The notes under the pieces: generated by a model | What the model saw: the letters and a program-made list of their open reading frames with translations, nothing else | The model's database searches: none | Told to the model about the DNA's origin: nothing | Made by a program: the position numbers and the translations under genes | From: Toxonevra muliebris | Taxonomy: Eukaryota > Arthropoda > Insecta > Diptera > Pallopteridae | NCBI GenBank assembly: GCA_963691655.1 | Contig: OY829326.1 | Span: 143,238,998 to 143,302,997 of the forward strand | Direction: 5' to 3' | Length of the DNA: 64,000 bases | In this document: piece after piece, positions 1 through 11,843 of the stretch | Position numbering within the stretch: the stretch's first letter is position 1 | Layout of the letters: every line of letters begins with the position of its first letter

Positions 1-200
1 GAGAAAAAAATTATACGGGTCTCGGCGTTTTAAAAGTTTACGTCAAATTTCTTTTTACGTAGGACCAAAGTTTGCCCATTTCTAACAGATTAAGTATAAA
101 AAACCATAAGATAACATGTTAGTTTTGCATCAGAGCTTGTTTGTATGTTCAGCAACTTATAGTAGAATTGTCCGTAGAATATTTTCAACCTACTTATTAA

Positions 201-284
201 CCCTTTTGCACCCACCATTATGGGTCTTTTTAGCCTTTTTCAAAAAAGTTTTCTTTTTGACCCATTACGAGGGTTGATAGAGGG
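201..284. mobile_element. 84-base TTAA-flanked miniature inverted-repeat element
   Basis: Both ends abut TTAA (197-200 and 285-288). The left end reads CCCTTTTGCACCCACC and the right end, on the other strand, reads CCCTCTATCAACCCTC; both are followed by TAATGGGTC-like inner repeats (ATTATGGGTC at 228-237, GACCCATTA at 259-267). TTAA duplication and CCC-starting ends are the signature of piggyBac-type transposition. There is no coding capacity, so it would depend on an enzyme supplied elsewhere. The termini match only loosely, so this is a decayed copy. Confidence 0.55.
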
Positions 285-288
285 TTAA

Positions 289-1962
289 TATGTTCAAGAA
301 ATATGCTGCCCATGAAATTTTACTATAGGTCACTGAACAACAAAAATCTGTATACTTGACTTTAGTCAAGTGCATTGCAAAATAAACCTTAGTTATTTTT
401 TATACAAAAAAAAATTCAAAAATTAAAATTTTTTCACGAATTTTTACTCCTTTCATGCATTTTGGTCATTATAATGGACAAAATTCCAAAAGCTCTACAG
501 CCTTTCCCAAAAACCTCTTTCATATTTTTTTTTTGGTTTTTATTCTTAAGAAAGACCAAATCTACGAATATAAAACAACAAAAAATTTTTTTACCCCCCC
601 AATAAAAAAGTTGAGAAGAAAGTGTTAAGGGTTTTTCGAAAGCTTTGGGGGGTTTACTTTTTTCTTTACTTTTTTGTAATCTTGATATATTCAATATATG
701 GAACACAAGTTTCTGAAGTCAATTAACCCTAAGGCTTCGTCACCAGGGTCATCCAAAGTTGAGCGTCTAAAACCATTTTTTATTTTTCTCATTCTATGTT
801 GTTAAAATAACTGATTTTAAATGAAAGTGGAATCTTTATTTTGCATTGGAATTTAATCAAAACTTACATTTAGGATGAGAATACGTAAGAAAAGCAGTCA
901 ACGTATACATTTTTTTTTCAGCTAAATTTATTTGGGTAGATACGGGGTTCTGAAGTTAAGCCTAGTTTTTCGAGTATCTCCTAATATTTTTAAATTTTTG
1001 TTAAACTATAACTATACACGTTTCAAGCCCTCTTGATTAAAAATACATATATAAATTTGATTTTTACTTTCTGCCTTTTTTCAGAAATTTCGCCTTTTTC
1101 ACTGTTTAATGCCTTTTTCGAATTTTCGGTACCTTTTTTCTAAGAAATAAATACCTTTTTTGAATTGGTTTCTACTCACTGTACCTTTTTAATCTTTTAC
1201 TTTTTTTAATAGCCTATATTTTGTTAACGAAATTTTTAGAACAAATGGAAACGGAGCAACCGTTTGCCACGAAAAAAATATTGTGTACAGCAGGACGTAA
1301 ACCGATAGAAGCATATTAATACGGTGAATTTAAGAATTTTCAGCTTTATGCTGCATTTTTTTTGGTATTTTTTAATGCTTTCTAACTTTTTGCAACTTTA
1401 TTTTTTCTTTTTCTTAGTTTTAAGGTCCACAAAATCCGCTTCCTGATCATAACGCATTTGGAGAACAAATTTGGCATAAAATTTTTTTGGAAAAATTCAC
1501 ATAGGTAACGTGACAGGTTTTTGTGTAACGTTTCAAACAACCTTCATTATAATCTCTTCATTTATCTCTAAACTTCAACTCCTAATTAAATTCAAGCAAT
1601 TGTTTCGAGTTGTGGAAAAAATTTTTCAAAATATGTTGCGAAAATATATGCGAAATTTGTGTTACGTGGCAGACGCAATAAAACGCCAATAACTGGAAAA
1701 CTGTAAGAAATGAAAAAAAAAAACTTTGCATATACGAAATGTAGGTCTTTGAAGCCTTGTTAATGTGCAATTGTGAATTAATTAGATTTCCTTTTTTTTT
1801 TTCTTCTGACATTTTCGATAAAATACTTGTGCAAATGTAACGTGACAGACTAAACCTTGACCATATGCATATCGCACACTAACTACAAAAGGTTCACAGC
1901 TCAAAATTTAAAGCTTTTCGGGAAACGATTAAAAATTATGCCAGAAGAATACCAAAAAGTTC
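289..1962. other. Gene-free AT-rich stretch
   Basis: No convincing coding region on either strand; open frames of 60-90 codons are low-complexity AT sequence. A solo TTAACCCTAAGGC piggyBac-like end occurs near 724 without a partner, and a periodic CCTTTTT block lies at 1074-1190. Confidence 0.6.
1074..1190 (+). repeat. Six CCTTTTT boxes at about 20-base spacing
   Basis: CCTTTTT begins at 1074, 1093, 1112, 1132, 1154 and 1184, giving spacings of 19, 19, 20, 22 and 30 bases with unrelated AT-rich filler between. A regular two-helical-turn spacing with a conserved core is more than a homopolymer effect. It could be a decayed tandem repeat or a row of protein-binding sites near a transposon end; no function is visible. 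Confidence 0.5.
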
Positions 1963-2060
1963 ATAGAATTAGCAGATCAGACGATCGTTTCGCAACCCGC
2001 TACGGTTCCTCATCAATGATCTTTGTGATAATTCCTTGATTTCAACAATCTATATACATA
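1963..2060 (-). repeat. Dispersed repeat D, copy 1 (diverged)
   Basis: Matches the copy at 39357-39475 in the same orientation: ATCAGACG, CGTTTCG, TTCCTCATCA, TGATCTT and GTGATA appear in the same order and spacing. Opposite-strand copies are at 20690-20810 and 50630-50712. No coding potential. Confidence 0.6.
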
Positions 2061-2886
2061 AGTGAAAACATTGTATAGTCAATGAGAATTACAAGACTGA
2101 AAGGAAAAATGTTTTTGGTTGGCTATGGATGTATAAGTATTTAATATAATGACATATTATATAGACTTTTTTTTATATGCTTAAATGTGATGTTAATCGT
2201 TTGAAATGCTAGACAAAAAAATGGGTCTCAAATGAAACTGAATAAATCGGAAACTATAAATACTCCATACAAGTAGTGACTCAAGTAAAAGAAAAGGCAA
2301 TCTTAAAAAAACGAATACCACTATAACCAAGGCCGTATTTAGGGGGGAGGTTTTGGGGTTCTGACCTCCCCCCCCCCCCCAAATGTGGAAACTTTCTTCT
2401 ATTTTTTGATATTAATTGCCAGTGGATGAAAAAAAATCAAAATAAAATCTATTGAACAGTTTTTAAATATTTTTTCCATCGGTTTCTTTCTAAAAAGTCA
2501 AATATAAAAAAATAAACTTGAAATCTTAGTTACACTATGCGACCAGACCCGATTTGTTTTCTTTGACATGAGGTTTGACTTTGGATACAAAAAGAGAAGG
2601 TGATGTTGAGCAATCATCATTTGGAAGGGCATGATTCAGCCTATAATTTCTGGATTTCGATGAGCTCAATTTTGAAATAATGGCCAAAAATTCTATTTTA
2701 GAGTTTTCCATCCCATTTTTTCTAAAACGTGGCGTGATGGGAAATTTTTGACCTCAGATTCGTGTTCAGTATACAAAATTCATTCACAAACACTAGGAAC
2801 CATTTTATTCACAAAGCCCATGTAGGGCAGTAGAAGTGGATCAGTTCCAAAGTTCTAGGAAACAATCTTCAAATGTAATTAATTCT

Positions 2887-2912
2887 TTAACCCATTATTG
2901 CTCAGAGCACCC
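2887..2912 (+). repeat. Solo TTAA-CCCATTATTGCTCAGAGC terminus
   Basis: The same terminus occurs at 5214 (TTAACCCATTAATGACCAGA) and 25263 (TTAACCCATTAATACTCAGA). Three TTAA-anchored copies of one 20-base start, diverging afterwards, look like left ends of one piggyBac-type family. The inverted partner (ending GGGTTAA) is not found nearby, so these are truncated or the right ends have decayed. Confidence 0.5.
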
Positions 2913-5213
2913 CGACTCGGAAGATCTCTTTCAATGCAGTAACTGCACGAATTTGGGGAATATAAGCCAACCTCATCCGGATTCCATATCATGGCCCGAA
3001 ATCCCACTGAAAATCATTTGAAAAAAATGAGCCTCTGACTATTTTTAGTATTTTTGGTAATTGTTTTGAGGTCGGGCTCATCATCAGTAATGGCAAGTCA
3101 ACATAAATTTTCTTCGAATGAAAACCCCCCTCCCCCCGAAAAAAATCCTGGCTACGGCTCTGACTATAAAGCGCCAAAACAATCATATTTTTCCTTATAC
3201 AAAAATTATAAAAAAAATTGTGAAATATTCAAATCGTGTGATAGAAAAAAAAAAAAGTATTTCAGTAATTGAAATAACAAATGTGTGAAATCAATATGTT
3301 ATATTATGTTCGCCCATTTGCATATGCATGTATACGTTTATGGTCGATTAATTTCTGGTATTTTATTAAATAGACCTATTAAATTAATGTACCATATAAT
3401 TGAAGTCAGTCTGAGAACCTTTTGTGGTAATAAAGTGTGTGCGTTAAGCAATTATATTTAATATTCTGAGCATTTCATTTTAATACCGTATTCAACTAGA
3501 AGGGGAATTTACGATACCTCACAGTGTATAGCTGCATATGTATGTATTTAAATTTTTAAAAATTATTTTTAGCTATTATTATAGTAATAAATTATTAATA
3601 TATGTACCAATTTCTGTATGTATTTTAAATATTGGCCAAAATTATTCTATAATTTAATATAATTTAAAGCAATTTAAAACTTCTACATACTTATTTCACA
3701 AGACTAGCTAATTCAATGTTGTTGTGTTTTCTTTGGAGAATAAAAAAGCCAAATTTATATTTGAAGATTAATGTGCTAACTTTTTGGCATAGCATATGTA
3801 TATATATATATATATATATACATGCATATAAGTATGTATGTCGATGTAGTATACGATAAATGTCAATGCAGGCTCAACAATAACTGTTTTTTATGTGACA
3901 CAAGTGAGTCGTTGTCTGCATTCTTACAAAAACTGAACTACAAAATCCATTTACTCATTTGGTTACTCACACAAATGAAAGTTTACTCATGTTTAGTAAA
4001 ATCAAATGACCAAAGGATATATGCTCTTCTAATAAAATGAATGTGTGTGAACATGAGAGTAAAGTAAAAACAAAAAGGAGTGACTAAAAGAGTTTTTTTT
4101 GCAGTAAAGGAAGAGCGAGTACCGTTGTTAATTTAACAGCACTCCTGTTAAAGCAGTGAAGAATAAAAAGAATGAGGGCAAGGGAAAATTATTTTGCAGT
4201 TTGGTAAAAATTACAAAAATTTTATGTTTATTTGTGCGAGTTCATTGAATGCTGAAGCAAGTGTCATGTTAAAATTTCCCATTATATATATTTATAGCAA
4301 CACGTGCATATGTATTTAGTAGATTTAGTGAATTCATAGCTTCAAGATGTGTGAACAAATATCAGAAAATCTAAACAAAAATGTTCATTGTAAAAGTATT
4401 TGTTGTTAATGGTGGGTTTCTTATATAAATAGTAAAGTTTAAAGAGAATTTATTACTTTCATTTAAAATTATATCAAGATTTATTTTAAGTTATTTTGAG
4501 TTTAACAATTTATATTAATTTAGTGTATAACCGTTTTCGGTAAGAACAGGTTCAGAAGTCGTTAGCAGTAAAATTTATCAACCCATTTGGCTCGCTGCCA
4601 TAATCATTCAAATTTTTGAAACATAGGTGCTTTATGTCTCTATTAAGTCATTCATATCCAATGTTGCGTATATGCAACATTCACTTTTATGTGTCATAAA
4701 TATATGTTTAACAGATATTACTATTAACGCTATTTGTATTCGGTTCTGTCAGGTATTTTTCAAGTTTGCTGATTGCCGAGTATTTGAAATTTCTTGCTTA
4801 AGTAATTTTTTTTAATGTTTTGTCTTTGAAGTCCAGCAAAAAACCTAAGTGCAAAAATTTTTAATAAAATTTTTTGCACTATTTTTTGAAAAATAATGCA
4901 TTCAATTATTATTAACCGGAAATTTTTTCCATCAGATATGTTTTTAATAAGAGAATATGAAAATCAAAAAATTGGAGAAAAGGAGTTATCCAATGGTTGC
5001 CTACAGCTTCTTAGCTCTGTTTTTTTAACCTTTAATAAAGGACAAACAAATCAATATCAAAGCAAGAAATTTGGTGTCATGATTTTGGAAGACCTAAGTA
5101 ACCATAATTTCACAACAAAAGGTTTCTCTCAAGCCCCATTATAATTCGGGCGTCAAAGGGTTAAGTAATGTCTCGCCTCAAAAAAATAATATAAAAAAAC
5201 TTGTTTGTGTCTC

Positions 5214-5236
5214 TTAACCCATTAATGACCAGAGCC
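5214..5236 (+). repeat. Solo TTAA-CCCATTAATG terminus, copy 2
   Basis: Same TTAA-anchored end as at 2887 and 25263. The sequence following it (about 200 bases, with a GC-rich GGCCGGGGCCTCCAGCC patch) is not shared with the other copies. Confidence 0.45.
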
Positions 5237-5553
5237 CAAAAAGAAGCTGTTATTTTGTGTGGTTGCTGGTATGATATGCAGAAACCAAATTATGAAAATA
5301 AAAAGTTTTGGCCGGGGCCTCCAGCCGGGACGCTGCATATACATAAGCAACGTAAGTCTGATCACAGTAATAGTAGATTTTACATAGAATCCATGAAAAA
5401 ATTTACTATCGGGAAACATTTGATTTGAACGGTATTTCTTTGCCTAACTTATTCGGTTTTTGTCATTTTGAAGATATTGCTGGTTTTTTCTTTGATTTTC
5501 CCTTGCATTTAGCTTCCAGTTAACTTTCATTTGAAGTGGTGACTGTATGGCTG

Positions 5554-5592
5554 ATAGGGCTGCCAACATTTCGATCTTTGAAAACGGAACAA
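5554..5592 (+). repeat. hAT-like terminal fragment
   Basis: GCTGCCAACATTTCGATC and TTTGAAAACGGAACA match the left end of the hAT-type element at 46653-46690 (GTTGCCAACTTTTCGATC, TTTGAAAACGGGACA). No right end is visible nearby, so this is a solo terminus of the same family. Confidence 0.5.
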
Positions 5593-5974
5593 ACTGTAAC
5601 AAAATAATGTTGACAAATCGAAAAGTAACAATACAATTAAGTTTTTACTGATCTAGATTAACAGAAGGGAAAAACAATTATCAATTTTTTTAATTTAATA
5701 ATATCTAAACACCCACCATTAGTCTTAAAAGTTCCGAAATCATTGACCCTAAGTATTTTTTTTGCAGCTAAAATTGGTTTAAATTTCACAGCTCTTTATA
5801 AATACACACAAAACGGAAAAATAATTTTTCAAACCGGAAATTATTTATTAGTGTCACCAGATATTCAAGGTTTAGAAGTTTCGACAAAAATTTATATGTT
5901 CCATACAAGTTTTGCTGAATTTCTAAAAACTAGAAGCGAAAAACTTTGTATGCTAAAATAGTTTTTTTTATTAA

Positions 5975-6656
5975 GGGGGTATTCTACCCGATTATTATTA
6001 TTATTATTTTTATTTAATATTTTTGATGTAGACAACGAGTTTTATGAGAAAGAAGAGGAGACAATCTATGGTCCTGGAATCGCTGATTAACCGTAAGTTA
6101 CATCATTTGTAAGTACCATGTTTGTAAATCTTTAAAATCGTTTTTCTTGAAACCATTTTTTTCGGGACGGTGGACACGATTCACAAAAAACCACTTGTCC
6201 AATTGGCTTGAAATTTTACAAGGCTACTAGGCAATAGGTATGGCCTTATCTAGAATTATGGCGGAAGCATTTGTTTAATAAAAATAGAAACAGGGCAAAA
6301 AATCGTAATTTTTTTTAAAACGTCTGATTTAAATTGAAGAAATTTTTTTCTTATTCTCTAGATGAGGCGATAGCAGGAAGTCTCACGATTACAAAATGGA
6401 TTACATTTTGTGTTTCAGAATATTTAAACCGGAGATATCATGTCCACTATGGAGCAACTATTTTCGGCAGGCTAACATTCGAGGCGTCGAATGAACCATT
6501 ATTAACAAAGATATTTTTAACAATAAAAACGAAAATTATTGTTCAAAACCTGCAGAAAAACTTTCAAAAAACCTCGAATAAAAATGTTGAAAAGCTTTTC
6601 ATTTACAACAATTTGAAAACATCGATATTTCGCACCATTTCGGGTAGAATACCCCC
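5975..6656. mobile_element. 682-base TTAA-flanked non-autonomous piggyBac-type element
   Basis: Exact 16-base terminal inverted repeats GGGGGTATTCTACCCG (5975-5990) and CGGGTAGAATACCCCC (6641-6656) are each bordered by TTAA (5971-5974, 6657-6660). A (TTA)n run lies just inside the left end. The largest frame (6334-6660) runs through the right repeat and shows no transposase motif, so it is not called as a gene. Perfect repeats and duplication suggest a fairly young insertion. Confidence 0.8.
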
Positions 6657-7045
6657 TTAAATTACCAAACAACTTTACATTTTCCTAGCCGTTAACCCTT
6701 AAATGGTTTTTGATGCATATTTGCATCGTCTGAAAAAATCTCATAAAAAGATAGTTTTACTGTTTTTCAAATTAGAAAGTAGATGATCTCTTTCAGAAAA
6801 GATAATTTTTTATAAATTCAATTTAAAGAAAATGACAACCATTGACATTCTCTGTCAATGGGAGACCCCCCCCCCCTCCCCCCCTGTCCAAAATTGGTTG
6901 AGGTATTTTAGGGCATGTTTGAGCTCAAACGAAAGCTTATCATCTCTAGTTTCGAATGCAACAAGGCCTTTTTTGATTTTGCATGATGGCGAACCAATAT
7001 GGCGGCTGCAAGTCTACCACCTCACCATAAAATAATAGTTTAATC

Positions 7046-7341
7046 AAGCGTATGTTTACCTAAGTCATGAAAAGCCTTTTTTTGTATATTTTTTTTTCGC
7101 TGAATATGAATCTAATATTAATTTTCATGGGAAATGCCACGTGTTGTCCCTTACCTCAAAAAAGGTCCAAAAAGGCAGTTTTTTGGGAAGCTTTCTGATG
7201 ACGGTATTTTTAATTTTTTGAGGTTAGGGACGACATGTAACATTTCCTGTGGAAAATAATATTAGATTCATGTTCATCAACTGAAATTACACAAAAATAG
7301 GCTTTTCCCGTCGTCTTATGATGACTTGGGTAAGCGTAAGA
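7046..7341. repeat. Large imperfect hairpin, arms of about 120 bases
   Basis: The left arm (7046-7165) and right arm (7215-7341) are inverted copies: TGAATCTAATATTA, TTTTC, GGAAATG, GTCCCT and ACCTCAAAAAA in the left arm are matched in order by the reverse complement of the right arm, and outer blocks (TTTACCTAAGTCAT, GAAAAGCC) also pair. The loop is about 50 bases. It directly precedes the BEL/Pao integrase fragment. It could be a foldback-type MITE; no target duplication could be fixed. Confidence 0.75.
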
Positions 7342-7399
7342 CCCGAAAACAGCTGTTTTTTGTTTCTCAACAAATAAAGTCGTCACCCCTCCGTCGAAC

Positions 7400-8241
7400 A
7401 GCCTTTCACAAAGCATATGTATGTGTTTTTGTATGTTTTTCTACCAAAGCCGTGCATCTAGAGTTATGCTCGGATCTGTCCACAGCAGCATTTCGTGCCG
7501 CATTTGCTCGTTTTGTGGGCAGAAGAGGACTCCCCAAACAAATGAGATCTGATAATGGTAGAAATTTTGTAGGTGCCGATAGACTGCTTCTCCAAGAGTT
7601 TAAACTGTTTTCACAGGCTACCTCGGACGATATTTCCCGGAAATAAGCAGCTCACGGCTTTAAATGGCGGTTCTCCCCTCCAGGTGCTCCTTACATGGGT
7701 GGCTTATGGGAAGCCGCTGTGAAAAGTTTTAAAATTCATCTTAAAAAAGTGGCTGCTAATCACAAATTCTTATGGGAAGAGTTTGAGACACTTTTGATTC
7801 GCATAGAAGCGGTTCTCAATTCACGACCATTATCCACAATATCCAAAAGACCAGATAAACTGATAGCTTTGACTCCAGTTCATTTCCTTCGTGGTGCTCC
7901 GCTACTCGCTTTACCAGAACCAGCTTCGCACGATCTCTCCTTAGCCAACCAATGGGAAAAACTAAAAATTCTTCAACATCAATTTAGTATACGATGGAAG
8001 GAAGAATACCTCAAAGAGTTACATAAAAGGCATAAGTGGCAGCATCCCAAACGTAACGTCTTAGAAGGTGACTTGGTAGTCATCAAAGATGAATTGCTGC
8101 CTCCCACTGAATGACGGTTAGGTCGAATTATAAAGCTTCATCCCGGTAAAGATGGTAAAGTGCGTGTAGCGAACATACACACCCAAAACGGTCTTCTCAC
8201 TCGTCCTATTATCAAATTATGTATACTCCCGACTACATCGT
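7400..8241 (+). pseudogene. BEL/Pao retrotransposon integrase and DUF5641 fragment
   Basis: One frame runs through two internal stops (TAA near 7644, TGA at 8112-8114). The first part carries the integrase core after the first catalytic aspartate: FSTKAVHLEL, then SDNGRNFVGA (second D) and PPGAPYMGGLWEAAVK (catalytic E). The end matches the DUF5641 tail of BEL/Pao polyproteins: LGRI, HPGKDGKVRVA, RPIIKL. Gag, protease, reverse transcriptase, RNase H and the zinc-binding start of integrase are missing, so this is a 5'-truncated dead copy. The TGA replaces the tryptophan usual before LGRI. No LTRs were recognised on either side. The family call rests on motif order and is firm. Confidence 0.88.
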
Positions 8242-8340
8242 AATTTTCTCTCTTAATGTTGAGGGTTACATACTCTCTTTATATGTATCCTCATCTTAAA
8301 AATCCACAAATACTAATTCCCTTTTTGTGTTATCATTACA

Positions 8341-8765
8341 GTGCACGTGAACGCGATCCAGCGCTACATCAGTGCCAATTGTGCAAAAGATTTCATCCAC
8401 TCCGGTTCTGCAAACTGTTCCGATCTATGGAGCCATCTACACGAAAACAAGCAGCAAAGGACAATGGATATTGTACCAACTGCCTTGCCAGATCTCACAG
8501 GGTGAAGAAGTGCACCTCCGAAAAGGCTGGTCGAAAATGCAATTTGGCTCATCACACGCTCTTGCACGTTGCGCGCCAAAATGCAACAGCTAAAGATGCG
8601 TATCATAGAGGGAAACGGTCGAAGAAACGGAAACAAGATGCAGTTAATGGCCCCAACCGATCTGATTTGCGTGCTCGGGTATTACTCAACACCGCTTTGC
8701 AGACATTAGTGCAGCTGCAGAAAACCTGGACTGTTGCACCCGTGCAAGGCCGGCGCAATGTTTAA
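8341..8765 (+). CDS. Zinc-knuckle ORF of BEL/Pao type, downstream of integrase
   Basis: An open frame reaching the stop at 8763-8765 encodes about 140 recognisable residues with CQLC, HPLRFC, CTNCLARSH, KCTS and HHTLLH. This Cys/His pattern is the one seen between gag and protease of insect BEL/Pao polyproteins, where it probably binds nucleic acid. Here it follows the integrase instead. A pyrimidine stretch ending TTACAG precedes TGCACGTGAA at about 8340, so it may be a spliced 3' exon. The tail is basic (KRSKKRKQ). One cysteine of the last group appears to be lost (GRKCNLAHHTLLH). It may be a remnant of a second element or a true third ORF; start and status are uncertain. Confidence 0.6.
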
Positions 8766-11700
8766 CTTAAGGAGTTAAACTTTCTTTTGTTTAATTGAAT
8801 TTTTGAATTTAATATGGGTAACACCCTTTGTTTCTTATATCCTACATCAACACAGATGTTTTGCTGAATTATATACATTTAAATGTTTAAGGCAGCGAGA
8901 TGTGCTCGGCGCCTATACAGTAATGTATATTTATTATATTCTTAACTTCACAAAGGAACGCATCAAAGCACCTCTAGTTTTTGATATCTTTACCTCTGTA
9001 TTCACTTTGAATTGTTAAATTAAATATTATAACACGAAAATTCAAAGTCTATTATTTCTATATTCATTTCAAACTCATCTACGTTTGAAACAAGGACTTT
9101 ATTTATCCAATTATTAGAAATTTTTTGAAATAACAAAATAAACGCACGGAAAATTGTTGGTTTTATTTAAACAGTAAAAAATAAATCAACTAGAAAATTG
9201 TTTTTGTTAGCGACATCTATTGAAAAGTTGTGAAACACAGTATAGGTACAATTTAACCAAAAGCATTTTTGTCATATTCCTCCTAATCTGCTCAATTTAA
9301 GTATGAAATAAAAAAAAAAAAACTCTATGATGTTATAGTAATTTATAGGCAGATTAATATCCAATCTACATTTCTGTTTCTGATGATTTTACTAGAAGAT
9401 ATTCTGGTCACGGTTTAGATGCCAAGTTAAATAAAGCTTTATACCATTTCCATGCGTAGTTTTTTCTTAAATAGTTGTCTAAATATAGTTAATCAAAAGC
9501 GTTTCAAAACCAAAATGATCCTTAAATGGAAGATAACCAGTGAGGCATTGCTCAAAATATTTCCGATTCAAATTGAATCATGCATGTTGATAAGTAGAGA
9601 ATTCGCTGTCAGTTTTACTTTTCATTCCAATTGAAATATTTACATAAGTAAATATTACAATTTTAATGAAATTAAATTGAATACAAATTGTAATTAAATC
9701 CACACCTTTTGATAGCATAATTTTAATCGCGTTCTTCGCATTTTATTTCTGTTACAAAAAAAAAAAAAAAATCAAAATAATTAATAAACAAATAAAATGG
9801 TATATTTAAAATGTAGTTAAATGTTGTGAGAAATTTTTATCCGATTTTATATTTCAACAAATGAATGTGCAAAAAAATATTCCGACTTGTCAACACAAAC
9901 ACACAAATGTTTTAAATATTCGCTTTTGAAATAAAATACACATTCATACTACATGCATCCATATCTATTCACGTTGACAAACAGGTCAAGGATATACGCA
10001 TTCATTTCCGCACATTCATACATTTGCATTCATATTTGTGTACATGAATGTATGCATGAATTCATGCATATCTGAATTCACACAGACATAGTTACATAAA
10101 TACTATATATGAGTATACAAATACATACAAATTAAGTACGCGAATGCAATTGTTTTCACATGAATAGATATATTTAATAAATATTTAAAAACGCACACAA
10201 CACATGAATTTACACATACACATACAAACATTCCGGCAGTGCATGCAAGTTGAAGTGCGTATGAAGAGTCTGAGCAACGTGATTGCGCGTGTGGTATGTA
10301 TAAATATTTGCTTGCATTTTCATTTATATAAAGTTGTGCTTTTGTTTGTTTTTTTTTTTTTTTAAAAACTCTAGAAGATGCAACAGATGCTTAAGTATAC
10401 TTTGAATTACAGTTGTGATTTTTTTAAAGAAAGATAAGAGAATAACTAAAAATAGAAAAAAAAAAGTGAGAAGATTAAAGTGAGAAAAGTATAAAATATA
10501 AAAAAATGCAATTTCATGGAAATAGCTTTAGTCCGAAAGATAAAAAGAGAGATTTGCAAGTGAATAAAAACTGACATAAATAATTCAACGAATTTAAATA
10601 GTTTCTAAATTTTTCAATAACTTTAATAGTTATAATTAGAAGTAACAATAATATAAGTATGGAAATAAATATCTTTGAGTTCTGTAAAATTATCTAAGAC
10701 AAGCTAAAAATATTTGTCAATTTCACAAATCATTCCTTCCAGCCTTAGATTGTGCTGGCAATTTTTACAATCACCGCAACTCTATTTTCTACTCAAAAAC
10801 ATAAACAAAACCGCTGAATTTTGACAATTATTTGCGAGTGAGTACCTACAATAAACTCAGTTAGTTAAACAATAGCAAATTATTATTATTCATAACAAAC
10901 ATTCATATTTTTATTTGGATTCGTTATTTTTACTACATACTTTCAAATTATTTTATATTGATACCTTCCAATACTTTTCACCTTTTTCGATATCAGTAAC
11001 GCTTTGCTTAATTATGCATAAAAACTGAAAATGCACACATCAACGCAAAAATTTGTACACATAAAATATTGTTGAAATGCGAAAAACTTTATTAAGGCTT
11101 TTTGTTGTTGTTGTTTTTTTTTATAAACAATTTATGCCCATTGTTATTTGCAAATTTTCACAAAAACAACAACAAAAAGTGGTTATCATAAAATGCTTAT
11201 AAAGTTATAAAATTACCTGCCAGACCATAAAGTAATGCCTCAATGAACATTTATAATGTAAATTATATGAAATTTGGTTAAAAGCATTTGCCTTTCCTTT
11301 TTTTTTTTTTTTTGTTAGTTTTTTTTAGTTTTTTTGTTCTTGTTTAGGAAAATGGGCTAAATAAGCTAATAAAATGGGTTTGCTTTTTTTTTTTTTTTTT
11401 GGTTTCAATTCATCGCAGGCATTTATTTTACATACTAAATTACTACGGCATTATTTTTTTTGAATGTGTGCGTAGTGAAATGTAGCAAATTTATTGATTT
11501 TTTATTTGATATAACACTATAAAAGATTGGAAAGCTGTAAGCTATGGCTTATTTTGTTGTAGAAGATTTTCGAATTTTGTTATATTTTTCGTTTCATTTC
11601 AAGCCAAATAGGAAACTGTAACAAAATTTGAGTTTCTGAAGAATTTCCGATAGTGCAGGGTTAGAAAAAAATATTTTCCGAAGGTTCTAGGTGATTTGGG

Positions 11701-11843
11701 CAATTAAAGATTAATTTATTATAAGATTTGCTTCATCAGGTTTAACTTACACCCACATCCCATAAAAAAAGAAAATTATATCTATATGTAGCAATGATGT
11801 TGAAGACAACTGACACTAATTTCGTGTCGATTAGTGTAAAATG
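8766..11843. other. Gene-free AT-rich stretch
   Basis: No gene or transposase is recognisable. It has CATTCATA/CATACA-rich sequence (about 9940-10230), long T runs (10345-10363, 11290-11400) and a hairpin formed by CTTTTTGTTGTTG (about 11098) and CAACAACAAAAAG (about 11166). A perfect 20-base palindrome lies at 10051-10070. Confidence 0.6.
10051..10070. repeat. Perfect 20-base palindrome
   Basis: TATGCATGAATTCATGCATA equals its own reverse complement, within CATTCATA-rich low-complexity sequence, which makes it less surprising than it would be elsewhere. Confidence 0.7.

Larger units (their letters stand above)
2061..5970. other. Gene-free stretch with solo transposon ends
   Basis: No gene is supported. 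It holds a poly-C tract near 2368, a (TA)n run near 3796-3822, and a fragment at 3113-3165 (TTCGAATGAAA, then C-rich, then ATCCTGGCTACGGC) whose reverse complement recurs at 23709-23752. Two TTAACCCATTA ends (2887, 5214) and a GGGTTAA end (near 5157) have no partners in the window. Open frames such as 4896-5144 have no recognisable domain. Confidence 0.6.

Noticed and set aside
2366..2380. Poly-C tract as functional element
   Set aside because: Simple C runs occur at several places (also about 6867) and are probably remains of C-rich transposon termini or sequencing-prone tracts.
6334..6660. 108-codon ORF as a transposase
   Set aside because: It has no transposase motif and reads into the inverted repeat of a non-autonomous element.
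7400..8765. Complete BEL/Pao element with LTRs
   Set aside because: No paired direct repeats were found around it and gag to RT is missing.
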